Part shown: positions 22,098 through 30,172 of the stretch, piece after piece
How positions within the stretch are numbered: position 1 is the stretch's first letter
Layout: each line of letters starts with the position of its first letter
NCBI RefSeq assembly: GCF_003668875.1
Contig: NZ_RAWM01000106.1
Coordinates: 1 to 32,021, forward strand
Direction of reading: 5' to 3'
DNA: 32,021 bases
Source: Corallococcus interemptor
Lineage (GTDB): Bacteria > Myxococcota > Myxococcia > Myxococcales > Myxococcaceae
Notes under the pieces: model-generated
Databases searched by the model: none
Told to the model about the DNA's origin: nothing
Seen by the model: the letters and a program-made list of their open reading frames with translations, nothing else
Program-made: the position numbers and the translations under genes

Positions 22098-24398
22098 CTA
22101 CGGCACCTTCGCCGTGAGCTGCACGCCGCTCACCACCAGGGCGTAGTCCGCGTCCACGGCCGTCGTCTCCGTGCGCGCGTCCTGGACCAGCTCCTCCGCC
22201 AGGACCTCCACCTTCCACGTGCCCGCGGCCGGGTTCGCGAGGAAGACGTTCTCCACGGTGTCGACCTTGTTGGACACGCCTCCGGACGTGGACACGTTGC
22301 CCGCCGTCAGGCCGTTGTTGCCCCAGTACACGGTGCCGTTGGGCGCCGTCACCCGCAGGGACAGGTCGTTGATGCGCGCCCGGGCCGCGCCCACCGTGCC
22401 CGCCGGATCCGTGTAGACCATCGTCACGTTCAGCTCCGGCTCACCGCTGGCCACCGTGAACGTGTACGTCTTCGTCGCCAGCGGCGTGAGCACGTCCGTC
22501 TCGTCCACCACGAACGTCTTCGCCGCGCGGTCGTACAGGCGCTTCAGGTCGGACGTTCCCCAGCCCTGCTTGTTGCGGTCGATGTCCGCGTTGGCTCCGC
22601 CCGCCAGCCAGTTGTACTTCGCCGCGCCGTTGATCATCAGCGCCTTGGCCGTGGCCATCTGCGGGCGGCTGGTGAAGACGTCCGCCTTCTTGCCGTGGCC
22701 CGCCCACACCCCCTGGTGCCACATCTGGTGCAGCAGGCCGAAGTGGCCCGCCGTCTGCGGCGTCGCGGAGCTGGTGCCGCTGAACTCCGTGTAGGCCGTA
22801 TCGGACGAGCCGTACGCCCCACGGATGCTGTCGTAGTAGAACGCCAGGTCCGGCTTGATGCGCCCGTCCGCCGCCGGCCCGATGCTCGCGCCCGACGACC
22901 AGCGGTCATCCGTGCGCGTCTGCGTGTTGTAGTGCCGGATGCCGCCCACCGAGACGATGTTCTTCGCCCACGCCTGCGGCCGCGAGTTGCGCGTGCCGCT
23001 GTTGCTCTGCGACTGCGTGCTCAGGATGGGCGCCTTGAACAGGTAGTCGTCCACCTCCGCGGAGATCGTCGTGTACGACGTCGTCAGCGCGCTGCCCACG
23101 CTGGAGGTCTGGAACACCGCGCGGTACGGGCCGCTCGGGTTGATCAGCTCCTGGTTCATCGTCAGGCGGGACTTGGTGCCTCCGAACTGCGTGGCCTCCG
23201 AGTACAGGAAGAAGATGCCCTGCCCGCCCGGCAACAGTCCCCGGGCCAGCGGATCCACGCCCTGCGCGAAGTTGTGGCTGTAGCAGGCCGTCCCGTGCAG
23301 CGAACCGGACGACGTGCCCGTGCTGTGGATGATGGGCGCGGTGGGCCACTCGCGGTGGGTGGTGCGCAGCTCGGTGTCGAAGATCTCACCGCGCACGCCC
23401 TGACCGTTCCACCCCTTGAGCCCCTCGATGTAGTTGGCGCCGCCCGTCTCACGCACGATGTCCATGTCCACCTCGCCGGGGCCACCCCAGCGGTCGATGA
23501 ACTGCACCTCGTTGGCCCGAGCGAGCGAGGCCAGCTGCTCCTGCGTGAGCGTCGCCTCCACGCGAAGCCCGGCCGGCTCCACCAGGTCCACCTTGCCGCC
23601 CAGCCGCTCCACCAGCGCCGTCACGCGGGCCTGCCGCTCCGCGCCGAACTCGCCCAGCATGATGGAGTAGCGCTGGGGCGAAAGCGCCGCCGCCCGCCCG
23701 AGCAGCGCGTCCCGCAGCACCGGCTCCAGGCGCCACTCCGGATGGTAGTCCCCCACCCAGCGCACTTCCGGCAGCTGGGCCACGCGAGCCCTCAGCTCCG
23801 AGGGCATCTCCACCAGGTACGTGTGATCCGACAGGAAGCGCAGCACCTTGCCGCCCGCGCTCTCAATCGTCGCCCGGTACTCCGGCAGCGGCGTGGCGTG
23901 GAACTGCACCAGCGACAGGGTGTTGTCCCGGTCCGCCACCAGCGCGTTGCCCAACAGCGGCGCGGTGCGCGCCAGCGGATCGAACGACACCTCCGCCAGC
24001 CGGATGAGGTACTCCTCCTGCTGCACGCGGCCCAGAAGCTCCGTCCCCCCGCGCGTGTACGCGGAGAACGCGCGCTCCGTGCCGTCCGCCTGCTTCTCCC
24101 GCCAGACGTGCAGCTGCACGCCGGTGTCCCGCACCACGTCCAGCGTGCGCAGGCCGCTGACCGGCCGCGCCGTCTGGTGGAACACCAGCCCGGACGGGGT
24201 CGCCAGGGTGGTGCTCCCCTGGAGCGCCTTGGCCACCGCCGCGCCCGGGGCCTGGGCCTGGGCCCGCGTGGCCGCTGAAGGGGTGCGCTCCGCCGCGAGC
24301 GCTCCAGCCGGAACCGCCAGGGTGCAGCCCAGCACCAGCGCCGTCACCGGCCGCCAGCCACCACGAGACGTCGAGAACTGCTTCCGCATGTTCTGCAT
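22098..24398 (-). CDS. Secreted subtilisin-family serine protease (peptidase S8, KP-43-like layout)
   Basis: 766 residues from ATG 24398, with AAGGGAG eight bases upstream (a longer frame from a TTG is less likely). The signal peptide ends in GALAAE near 35. Residues about 155-305 contain what look like two successive inhibitor-type prodomains (YRATIESAGGKVLRFLSDHTY and RVTALVERLGGKVDLVEPAG). The catalytic domain has Asp341 in EIFDTELRT, His368 in SGSLHGTACYSH and Ser543 in EFSGTSSATPQTAGH. A C-terminal beta-sandwich of about 120 residues (YTFTVASGEPELNVTMVYTD, AAGTWKVEVLAEEL) matches the pro-convertase/PPC-like domain of KP-43-type enzymes. Extracellular proteolysis is expected. An A/T-rich palindrome overlaps its likely promoter. 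Confidence 0.92.
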   Translation of the reverse strand: MQNMRKQFSTSRGGWRPVTALVLGCTLAVPAGALAAERTPSAATRAQAQAPGAAVAKALQGSTTLATPSGLVFHQTARPVSGLRTLDVVRDTGVQLHVWREKQADGTERAFSAYTRGGTELLGRVQQEEYLIRLAEVSFDPLARTAPLLGNALVADRDNTLSLVQFHATPLPEYRATIESAGGKVLRFLSDHTYLVEMPSELRARVAQLPEVRWVGDYHPEWRLEPVLRDALLGRAAALSPQRYSIMLGEFGAERQARVTALVERLGGKVDLVEPAGLRVEATLTQEQLASLARANEVQFIDRWGGPGEVDMDIVRETGGANYIEGLKGWNGQGVRGEIFDTELRTTHREWPTAPIIHSTGTSSGSLHGTACYSHNFAQGVDPLARGLLPGGQGIFFLYSEATQFGGTKSRLTMNQELINPSGPYRAVFQTSSVGSALTTSYTTISAEVDDYLFKAPILSTQSQSNSGTRNSRPQAWAKNIVSVGGIRHYNTQTRTDDRWSSGASIGPAADGRIKPDLAFYYDSIRGAYGSSDTAYTEFSGTSSATPQTAGHFGLLHQMWHQGVWAGHGKKADVFTSRPQMATAKALMINGAAKYNWLAGGANADIDRNKQGWGTSDLKRLYDRAAKTFVVDETDVLTPLATKTYTFTVASGEPELNVTMVYTDPAGTVGAARARINDLSLRVTAPNGTVYWGNNGLTAGNVSTSGGVSNKVDTVENVFLANPAAGTWKVEVLAEELVQDARTETTAVDADYALVVSGVQLTAKVP

Positions 24399-24432
24399 GT
24401 CGTGCACTCCCTTCAAAGTGAGAATAACCTGT

Positions 24433-24453
24433 AATACGCATTAATGCCGTATT
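24433..24453 (-). promoter_or_regulatory. Palindrome inside the protease promoter
   Basis: GCATTAATGC at 24438-24447 is a perfect ten-base palindrome, extended to AATAC/GTATT arms with one bulged base (24433-24453). On the minus strand TTGAAA (24457-24452) and TTACAG (24434-24429) are spaced 17 bases, a plausible sigma-70-type promoter. The palindrome fills the spacer, the classic place for a repressor site. The start codon is 31 bases further on. Confidence 0.42.
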
Positions 24454-24576
24454 TCAAGTCCTTGCCACCCGATTGCATCAGGGTGTGCTTTTTGCGCTGT
24501 GGACGTCCTTTCCCGGGTGGGAACAGGTGGTGCTGGATGGGCGGAAGTCGGCGGAAGCTCTCGGTGCCGACCCCGT

Positions 24577-24613
24577 GGTCCCGCCGTCCCGGGCGGGGTA
24601 TGGGACCTCCCAT
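24577..24613 (+). promoter_or_regulatory. Overlapping inverted repeats upstream of the STM4013-4012-4011 operon
   Basis: ATGGGA (24600-24605) and TCCCAT (24608-24613) are exact reverse complements two bases apart, ending 33 bases before the STM4013 start. GGTCCC (24577-24582) also pairs with GGGACC (24602-24607), which overlaps the first repeat, so the two structures would exclude each other. This fits an operator or a leader hairpin. The rest of 24417-24646 shows no further gene. Confidence 0.35.
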
Positions 24614-24646
24614 CGATGAGGCCCCTCCCCGCCGCGCGGTGCCCAC

Positions 24647-25459
24647 ATGCATGACCTGAACGCGCTGGTCGGCACGCACGACCTGCTGTTCCTCACGCTG
24701 GACACGCTCCGCTACGACGTGGCGCGGGAGGAGCTGGAAGCAGGCCGCACCCCCACCCTGGCCGCGCTGCTGCCCGGCGGCCGGTGGGAGGAGCGCCACA
24801 GCCCCGCGAGCTTCACCTACGCCGCGCACCAGGCCTTCTTCGCGGGCTTCCTCCCCACCCCCGTCACCCCGGGCCGCCACCCGCGCCCCTTCGCCCTGCG
24901 CTTCGAGGGCAGCGAGACGACGGGCCCCGGCACCTGCGTGCTGGACGCGCCGGACCTCGTCACGGGCCTGACCGGGCGCGGCTATCACACGGTGTGTATT
25001 GGCGGGACGGGGTTCTTCAACCAGCGGAACCCCCTGGGCCGGGTCCTCCCGGGCCTCTTCTCCGAGTCGCACTGGGACCCCTCGCTGGGCGTCACCGACC
25101 CCCGATCCACGGAAAATCAGGCATCACTCGCGGTGAAAATCCTGGGGTCGCTGCCCCGGGAGCAGCGGGTGTTCCTGTTCATCAACGTCTCCGCGCTGCA
25201 CCAGCCCAACCGGCACTACGTGCCCGGGGCGACGGAGGACTCCAAGGCGACGCACGCGGCGGCGCTGGCGTACGTGGACCGCCAGCTGCCGCCCCTGTTC
25301 CAGGCGCTGCGGCGGCGCGGCCCGGCGTTCTGCATCGTGTGCTCGGACCATGGGACGGCGTACGGCGAGGACGGCTACTCGGGGCACCGGCTGGGGCACC
25401 CGGTGGTGTGGACGGTGCCCTATGGCGAGTTCGTGCTGCCGGTAGACTCCGGGCCATGA
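24647..25459 (+). CDS. STM4013/SEN3800 family hydrolase (alkaline phosphatase/sulfatase fold)
   Basis: 270 residues from ATG 24647. The N-terminus DLLFLTLDTLRYDVA (12-26) is the metal-binding opening of the sulfatase/alkaline-phosphatase superfamily, with Asp19. SPASFTYAAHQAFFAGFLP (52-70) occupies the nucleophile region, Thr57 being the likely nucleophile; there is no CxPxR, so it is not a formylglycine sulfatase. FCIVCSDHGTAYGEDGYSGH (228-247) supplies Asp234/His235, and a further His lies in the motif RLGHP (His251). The family is recognised from its constant association with STM4012 and STM4011 radical SAM proteins. The substrate is unknown; phosphoester or sulfoester hydrolysis is inferred. 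The stop overlaps the next start as ATGA, so translation is coupled. Confidence 0.88.
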   Translation: MHDLNALVGTHDLLFLTLDTLRYDVAREELEAGRTPTLAALLPGGRWEERHSPASFTYAAHQAFFAGFLPTPVTPGRHPRPFALRFEGSETTGPGTCVLDAPDLVTGLTGRGYHTVCIGGTGFFNQRNPLGRVLPGLFSESHWDPSLGVTDPRSTENQASLAVKILGSLPREQRVFLFINVSALHQPNRHYVPGATEDSKATHAAALAYVDRQLPPLFQALRRRGPAFCIVCSDHGTAYGEDGYSGHRLGHPVVWTVPYGEFVLPVDSGP

Positions 25460-26769
25460 CGCGCCTGGAGTCCATGCTCGAAGGCACGCCGTACGTGGCG
25501 TACCTCTACGGCTACCCGCACAAGACGGCGTACCGCCCGCTGACGCCCGCGCTGCCGCTGGAGGACGTCTGGGCGAAGGAGCGGCGGGACGCGCTGTTCC
25601 TCTACCTGCACGTGCCCTTCTGCGAGATGCGCTGCGGGTTCTGCAACCTCTTCACCGCCGCGGGCCCCAAGGAGGACGTCGTTGACGCGTGGCTCGGCGC
25701 GCTGAAGCGCGAGGCCCGCCGGGTGAAGGACGCGCTGGGTCCGTCCACGTTCGCGCGCGCGGCCATCGGCGGTGGCACCCCCACCCTGCTGGACGTCGCG
25801 GGGCTGGAGACGGTGTTCGACCTGGCGGCGGAGCTGGGCGTGGATCCGCGCGACGTGCCCATGTCCGTGGAGGTGTCGCCGGAGACGGTGGACGCGGCCA
25901 AGGTCGCGGTGCTGAAGGCCCGGGGCGTGGACCGGGTGAGCATGGGCGTGCAGAGCTTCCTGGAGTCGGAGGTCGCCGCGGTGAAGCGGCCGCAGAAGAC
26001 CGCGCAGGTGGAGGCCACGTTGGACCTCTTGCGGAGCGCGGGCTTCCCCACGCTCAACCTGGACCTCATCTACGGCATCGAGGGCCAGACGGTGGAGACG
26101 TTCCTCCACTCGCTGGAGGCGGCGCTGCGGTACGCGCCGGAGGAGCTGTACCTCTACCCGCTCTACGTGCGGCCCCTCACCTTCCTGGGCAAGAAGTCGC
26201 GCGCGTGGGACGACCTGCGGCTGTCGCTCTACCGGACCGGCCGGGACTTCCTCCTGTCGCGCGGCTACTCGCAGGTGTCCATGCGGATGTTCCGCGCGGC
26301 GCATGCGCCGGCTGCTCGCGGCGCGGTGTACCGCTGCCAGGAGGACGGCATGGTAGGCCTGGGCGTGGGCGCGCGTTCGTACACGGGCTCGGTGCACTAC
26401 TCGTCCGAGTACGCCGTGGCCTCGCGCGAGGTGCGCGGCATCATCCAGGCGTACATCGAACGGGACACGGCGTCCTTCGGTGAGGTGCGCTACGGCTTCG
26501 TGCTGGACGCGGCCGAGCAGCGCCACCGGCACCTGGTGCTGTCGCTGCTGGCCGAGGGCGTGGACCCCACCGTGTACCGCCAGCGCTTCGGCACGGAGGC
26601 GAAGGCGGACTTCCCGATGCTCGCGGAGCTGGAGGCGCACGGGCTGGCGCGGGACGTGGACGGCGTGTTCCAGCTCACGGCCGCGGGCGTGGAGCGCTCC
26701 GACCTGATTGGCCCGTGGCTGGACTCCGAGGCCGTGCGCGCGCGGATGCAGGAGTACGCCTGGCGATGA
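25456..26769 (+). CDS. STM4012 family radical SAM protein (HemW/HemN-like)
   Basis: 437 residues. YLHVPFCEMRCGFCNLF (50-66) contains the CxxxCxxC cluster motif (Cys56, 60, 63) with the HemN/HemW-type context, so it binds [4Fe-4S] and S-adenosylmethionine. AIGGGTPTLL and LNLDLIYGIEGQT are further HemW-like core segments, and a C-terminal winged-helix-like part follows (RHLVLSLLAEGVD to the end). It is not a normal HemW or coproporphyrinogen dehydrogenase, because the N-terminal about 45 residues (SMLEGTPYVAYLYGYPHKTAY) and the operon identify the STM4012 group. Such enzymes can be methyl or radical transferases or heme chaperones. Which applies here is unknown. Both ends overlap neighbours by ATGA. 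Confidence 0.92.
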   Translation: MTRLESMLEGTPYVAYLYGYPHKTAYRPLTPALPLEDVWAKERRDALFLYLHVPFCEMRCGFCNLFTAAGPKEDVVDAWLGALKREARRVKDALGPSTFARAAIGGGTPTLLDVAGLETVFDLAAELGVDPRDVPMSVEVSPETVDAAKVAVLKARGVDRVSMGVQSFLESEVAAVKRPQKTAQVEATLDLLRSAGFPTLNLDLIYGIEGQTVETFLHSLEAALRYAPEELYLYPLYVRPLTFLGKKSRAWDDLRLSLYRTGRDFLLSRGYSQVSMRMFRAAHAPAARGAVYRCQEDGMVGLGVGARSYTGSVHYSSEYAVASREVRGIIQAYIERDTASFGEVRYGFVLDAAEQRHRHLVLSLLAEGVDPTVYRQRFGTEAKADFPMLAELEAHGLARDVDGVFQLTAAGVERSDLIGPWLDSEAVRARMQEYAWR

Positions 26770-27665
26770 AGCTCACCGTGCTCTACCGGGGCCCGCTGTC
26801 CGGATGTAACTACGGCTGCGAGTACTGCCCCTTCGGCAAGTGGAAGCAGAGTGAAGAGGAGCTGACGAAGGACCGCGCGGATCTGGAGCGGTTCCTCCAG
26901 TGGGTGGAGTCGCGCACGCAGGACACCGTGTCCGTGTTCTTCACCCCGTGGGGCGAAGCGCTCATCTGGCCCTGGTATCAGCAGGCCCTGGCGCGCCTCA
27001 CGCACCTGCCCCACGTGGAGCGCGCGGCGGTGCAGACGAACCTCTCCTGCCGGCTGGACTGGCTCACCGACTGCCGCACGGAGAAGCTGGGCATCTGGGC
27101 CACGTACCATCCGGAGTGGATGAAGCGTTCGCGCTTCCTCGCGCAGTGCCAGCGGCTGTCCGAGCACGGCGTGCGGCACAGCGCGGGCATGGTGGGCTTC
27201 CGGCGCTTCGCGGACGAGGCGGAGGCCCTGCGCCGCGAGCTGCCCGGCGACACGTACCTGTGGATCAACGCGGTGAAGGACGGCCTGGACGCGTACACGC
27301 CCGAGGACGTGGAGCGCTTCACGCGCATCGACCCGCTCTTCCCGGTGAACAACACGCGCCACCCCAGCCGGGGCCGGGCCTGCCGCGGCGGCGAGTCCGT
27401 GCTGTCCGTGGACGGTGACGGCACCGCGTACCGGTGCCACTTCATCAAGGAACCGCTGGGCAACCTGTACGCACCGGACTTCGACGCGGCGCTGAAGCCG
27501 CGCCCGTGCTCGAAGGACACGTGCGGGTGTCACATCGGCTACGTGCACCTGGAGTACCTGGAGCTGGACCGCGTGTTCGGCTCCGGGCTGCTGGAGCGCG
27601 TGCCGGCGACGCGGCTGTGGACGGTCGGGCTTCAGCGCAGCGCTTCGCGGATCTCCCAGTCGTAG
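26766..27665 (+). CDS. STM4011 family radical SAM protein with SPASM-like extra cysteines
   Basis: 299 residues. The radical SAM motif is at the very N-terminus: GPLSGCNYGCEYCPFGKW (9-26), with Cys14, 18 and 21. FFTPWGEALIW (58-68) is the GGE-like segment. Near the C-terminus five more cysteines occur as C206, C224, C248, C253 and C255 in ACRGGESVLSVDGDG, YRCHF and PCSKDTCGCH. This pattern resembles a SPASM/twitch auxiliary cluster, seen in many peptide- and protein-modifying enzymes. The start overlaps the STM4012 stop (ATGA). The last 34 bases overlap the end of the convergent STM4014 gene. Substrate unknown; a ribosomal-peptide-like or protein substrate is the best guess from the auxiliary cluster. 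Confidence 0.9.
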   Translation: MKLTVLYRGPLSGCNYGCEYCPFGKWKQSEEELTKDRADLERFLQWVESRTQDTVSVFFTPWGEALIWPWYQQALARLTHLPHVERAAVQTNLSCRLDWLTDCRTEKLGIWATYHPEWMKRSRFLAQCQRLSEHGVRHSAGMVGFRRFADEAEALRRELPGDTYLWINAVKDGLDAYTPEDVERFTRIDPLFPVNNTRHPSRGRACRGGESVLSVDGDGTAYRCHFIKEPLGNLYAPDFDAALKPRPCSKDTCGCHIGYVHLEYLELDRVFGSGLLERVPATRLWTVGLQRSASRISQS

Positions 27666-28762
27666 ACGGACAGGCCGTCGCGCGTGAGGCCGGGGAGCAG
27701 GTCCCCGAAGGCGTTCGCCTCCAGCACGCGGTGGCCGTGGAAGAAGTCCTCGAACATCAGGTCGATGCCCACGTGGAGGCAGTCGTGCGCGCGGGCCACG
27801 GCGCGGCAGCTCTCCATCGCGGCCTCCAGTTCCTGGGGAGGCACCGCCGCGTGGAAGGCGTCCAGGTCTCCCCGGTAGCCGCCCAGGTGCAGGTTGGTGA
27901 TGGGCAGGCGGCTCTGGCGCACGACGGTGAAGGCGGGCTCGCCGCTGATGGTGACGACGCGGCAGTCGAACAGGTCCCCGCCCAGCCGGGCCTTGGGCCG
28001 GGACTCCTCCACCTGCGAGCCTTCGCGCAGCAGGAAGGCCAGCACCGCGTCCACCTCCCCCGCGTCCGTCACGCGCCGCACCTTGAGGGAGTTGAACCAG
28101 CCGGTGGCGCCCCGGTGCAGGCTGGTGAGCAGCGAGCCTCCCGAGCCCTCCGCCCTGCCCGGCCGGTACACGGCGAGGCAGGACGCGGACGAACCGCAGG
28201 ACAGCTTCACGAACGCTTCACGCCAGCCCGCTTCGCGCATCCCTGTTCGCAGGGCCTCCGGGGTGGTGATGTCATCGAGGTACGGCGGCACGGGGATGCC
28301 CAGGCCCGCGTACCGGCGCGACGTGATCCGCTTGTCGAACAGGTCCGCGATGGCGCCCGGAGAGGACAGCACGCGCCAGCGGGGGCGCTGGGCGAAGCGG
28401 GCGGACAGGTCCTCCAGCACGCGCAGGAAGCCCAGGTGGTGCTGCCGGGGGCACAGCACGCGGCCGTGCTCATCCGGCAGGGCTTCCAGCTGTCCGGGCG
28501 TCACGGTGTCGCAGCCCGTACCGGTCGCATCCGCATGGCCCCGCTGGAGGAAGGCGCGCTCCACGGCCGGGTCCTCCCCTGCCGCGTCGATGCGGACGAT
28601 GCGCTCCGTGCCGGGCAGGTCCAGGAGGACGTCGGGTTCGCGGGCCACTGTCTCCCACGCGACGACGTGCGCGGGAGGAAGGCCGGCGCGGACCAGCGCC
28701 TCCTGGAAGAGCGTGACGCGCCGGTTCCCGGGGTTGCCGATGATCAGGAACGGCGGCGGCAT
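27632..28762 (-). CDS. STM4014 family protein, ATP-grasp fold
   Basis: 376 residues from ATG 28762, nine bases after the STM4015 stop. The ATP-grasp domain is visible. LFDKRITSRRYAGLGIPVPP (141-160) holds a nucleotide-contacting Lys144. AFVKLSCGSSASCLAVY (183-199) has Lys186 and a Gly/Ser loop. CLHVGIDLMFEDF and HRVLEANAFGDLLPGL (344-359) carry the acidic metal ligands, Asp334, Glu348 and Asn350. Such enzymes join a carboxylate to an amine or other nucleophile with ATP, in RimK-, glutathione synthetase- or RiPP-type reactions. About 130 N-terminal residues form a separate domain. The substrate is unknown. Pairing with STM4015 on one transcript suggests that protein as partner or substrate. 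Confidence 0.88.
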   Translation of the reverse strand: MPPPFLIIGNPGNRRVTLFQEALVRAGLPPAHVVAWETVAREPDVLLDLPGTERIVRIDAAGEDPAVERAFLQRGHADATGTGCDTVTPGQLEALPDEHGRVLCPRQHHLGFLRVLEDLSARFAQRPRWRVLSSPGAIADLFDKRITSRRYAGLGIPVPPYLDDITTPEALRTGMREAGWREAFVKLSCGSSASCLAVYRPGRAEGSGGSLLTSLHRGATGWFNSLKVRRVTDAGEVDAVLAFLLREGSQVEESRPKARLGGDLFDCRVVTISGEPAFTVVRQSRLPITNLHLGGYRGDLDAFHAAVPPQELEAAMESCRAVARAHDCLHVGIDLMFEDFFHGHRVLEANAFGDLLPGLTRDGLSVYDWEIREALR

Positions 28763-28771
28763 GCAGGCGGG

Positions 28772-30109
28772 CTACTCGCCCACGGCGGCGTAGCGCGACT
28801 CCTCGTCGTACGGCGTGCGCTGGTTGCCGCTCGCCACGGACTTCGCGACGGTGGCCACGGCCTTCTGCCCCGCCTTGGTGAGGAAGTTCTGGGTGACGTC
28901 GAGCGACTTGAGGTGCTGGAAGGCCTTGGCGTTCGCGGCCAGCGTCTGGGCGCCTGCGTCACTCATCGTGCCCATGGACAGATCCAGCGCTTCGATTTGA
29001 GCGAGGATCTTCGACCCGGGCAGCGCGGCGCACAGCGCGTCGGTGAACTCGGCGTTGCGCAGCCCCAGCTTGCGCAGGGCCGGCACGCCCTCCGCGTCGA
29101 GCAGTGGCTTGAGCTCCTTCACCCCGCCGCCCGCGCCGTAGTTCTCCTGGCCGAACCAGACCTCCAGCGACTCCAGCTTCGGCCACTTCGCCTTGGCGAT
29201 CTCCTTCACCGCGCCCTCATGGAGACCGCCGGTCTCCACCGTGAAGGACCGCAGCTCCGGCAGGTCGATCTTCCCGAACCCGATCTCACCGCCGCGCACG
29301 CGCAGCTCCTGGAGCTGGGGGTAGACCTTGTAGAGCGGCTTGAGGTCGCCCACCTGGGTCCAGGAGATCTCCGTCTCGTCGGGGAACTCGAAGTCGCCAA
29401 TGAACAGCGAGCGCAGCGGCGGCGCGGGCTTCGCCTTCGCGAGCACCGCCAGCGTGTCGTCGTAGTCGTTCTCGCCGTCGAAGTTGGCCATGCCAATCGT
29501 CAGCCGGCTCAGGAAGCGCGCGGACGGATGGGCCAGCAGCTCGCCCAGCAGCTCCGGGATGTCCGCCGTGGAGTCGTAGTCCACCTGGCCCAGGCGGGCC
29601 TCGCGGATGAATCCCAGGTGCCACTCCAGCTTGAGGGTCTCGTCGGAGACGGCCTCCATCAACGACTCGCCCAGCAGCTCGTTGGCGTGTGCCTCGATGA
29701 GCGTCGCCACCTTCTTGCGAGTGGCCGCGGGTGCATCCAGCGAGGCGTGCTGCAGGAGGATCAGCTCGGCGCGCGGGTCTCCCTCACCCTTGAGCCACTC
29801 GGCGTACGCGAGGTAGCCCTTCACGTCGTCGGGCCTGGCGAGGATGGCGGCCTCCAGGTCCGGGTTGACGGCGGACTCGGCGCTGGCCCCGTCGCCGTCT
29901 CCGCCTTCGGCGAGCGTGTAGCCCTTGCCTTCCTTCTCGCGGATCTGCGCGTCGTAGGCCTTCTTCGCCTCGGCCTTGGAGTCGAACTCCTCGACCTTCT
30001 CCTGGCCGTCGGTGCCGATGCGGCCCCAGCGCTTGGTGACTGTGGAGCCCTTGAGGGTGATCTCCCAGAACTTGCTGGAGCTGCCTTCGGTGAACTCGTA
30101 ACGGGGCAT
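28772..30109 (-). CDS. STM4015 family protein: WGR, TIGR02996 and leucine-rich repeats
   Basis: 445 residues from ATG 30109, with AAGGGA about eight bases upstream; a longer frame is not needed. Residues 1-65 are a WGR domain with the signature Trp-Gly-Arg at 28-30 (KRWGRIGTDGQ). A low-complexity Gly/Asp linker follows. Residues 83-122 match the TIGR02996 repeat-companion domain (LEAAILARPDD and LAYAEWLKGEGDPRAELILLQ). The rest (about 160-440) is built of degenerate leucine-rich repeats (LRSLFIGDFEFPD, LQELRVRGGEIG, LESLEVWFGQENYG, LRKLGLRNAEF, LKSLDVTQNFLTKAG). WGR domains bind nucleic acid or proteins in PARPs and other proteins. Here the protein probably recognises a partner rather than catalyses. 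It leads the STM4015-STM4014 unit. Confidence 0.9.
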   Translation of the reverse strand: MPRYEFTEGSSSKFWEITLKGSTVTKRWGRIGTDGQEKVEEFDSKAEAKKAYDAQIREKEGKGYTLAEGGDGDGASAESAVNPDLEAAILARPDDVKGYLAYAEWLKGEGDPRAELILLQHASLDAPAATRKKVATLIEAHANELLGESLMEAVSDETLKLEWHLGFIREARLGQVDYDSTADIPELLGELLAHPSARFLSRLTIGMANFDGENDYDDTLAVLAKAKPAPPLRSLFIGDFEFPDETEISWTQVGDLKPLYKVYPQLQELRVRGGEIGFGKIDLPELRSFTVETGGLHEGAVKEIAKAKWPKLESLEVWFGQENYGAGGGVKELKPLLDAEGVPALRKLGLRNAEFTDALCAALPGSKILAQIEALDLSMGTMSDAGAQTLAANAKAFQHLKSLDVTQNFLTKAGQKAVATVAKSVASGNQRTPYDEESRYAAVGE

Positions 30110-30172
30110 CGCGGCGTCCCTTCGGCGAAGAACGCACGCGACGCTAGAGGAGCCCTCCGGCAACCTCAAGGC

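Noticed and set aside
21867-24278. Plus-strand open frame of about 800 codons opposite the protease
   Set aside because: It overlaps the full subtilisin gene and has no domains. Long antisense frames are usual in GC-rich DNA.
24647-25459. The STM4013 hydrolase as a sulfatase matured by the FGE-like domain of the kinase
   Set aside because: There is no CxPxR or SxPxR sulfatase signature. The nucleophile region reads SPASFTY, so formylglycine conversion is not expected.
25456-26769. Simple annotation as HemW or coproporphyrinogen dehydrogenase
   Set aside because: The N-terminal extension and the operon with STM4013 and STM4011 place it in the separate STM4012 group, even though the core resembles HemW.
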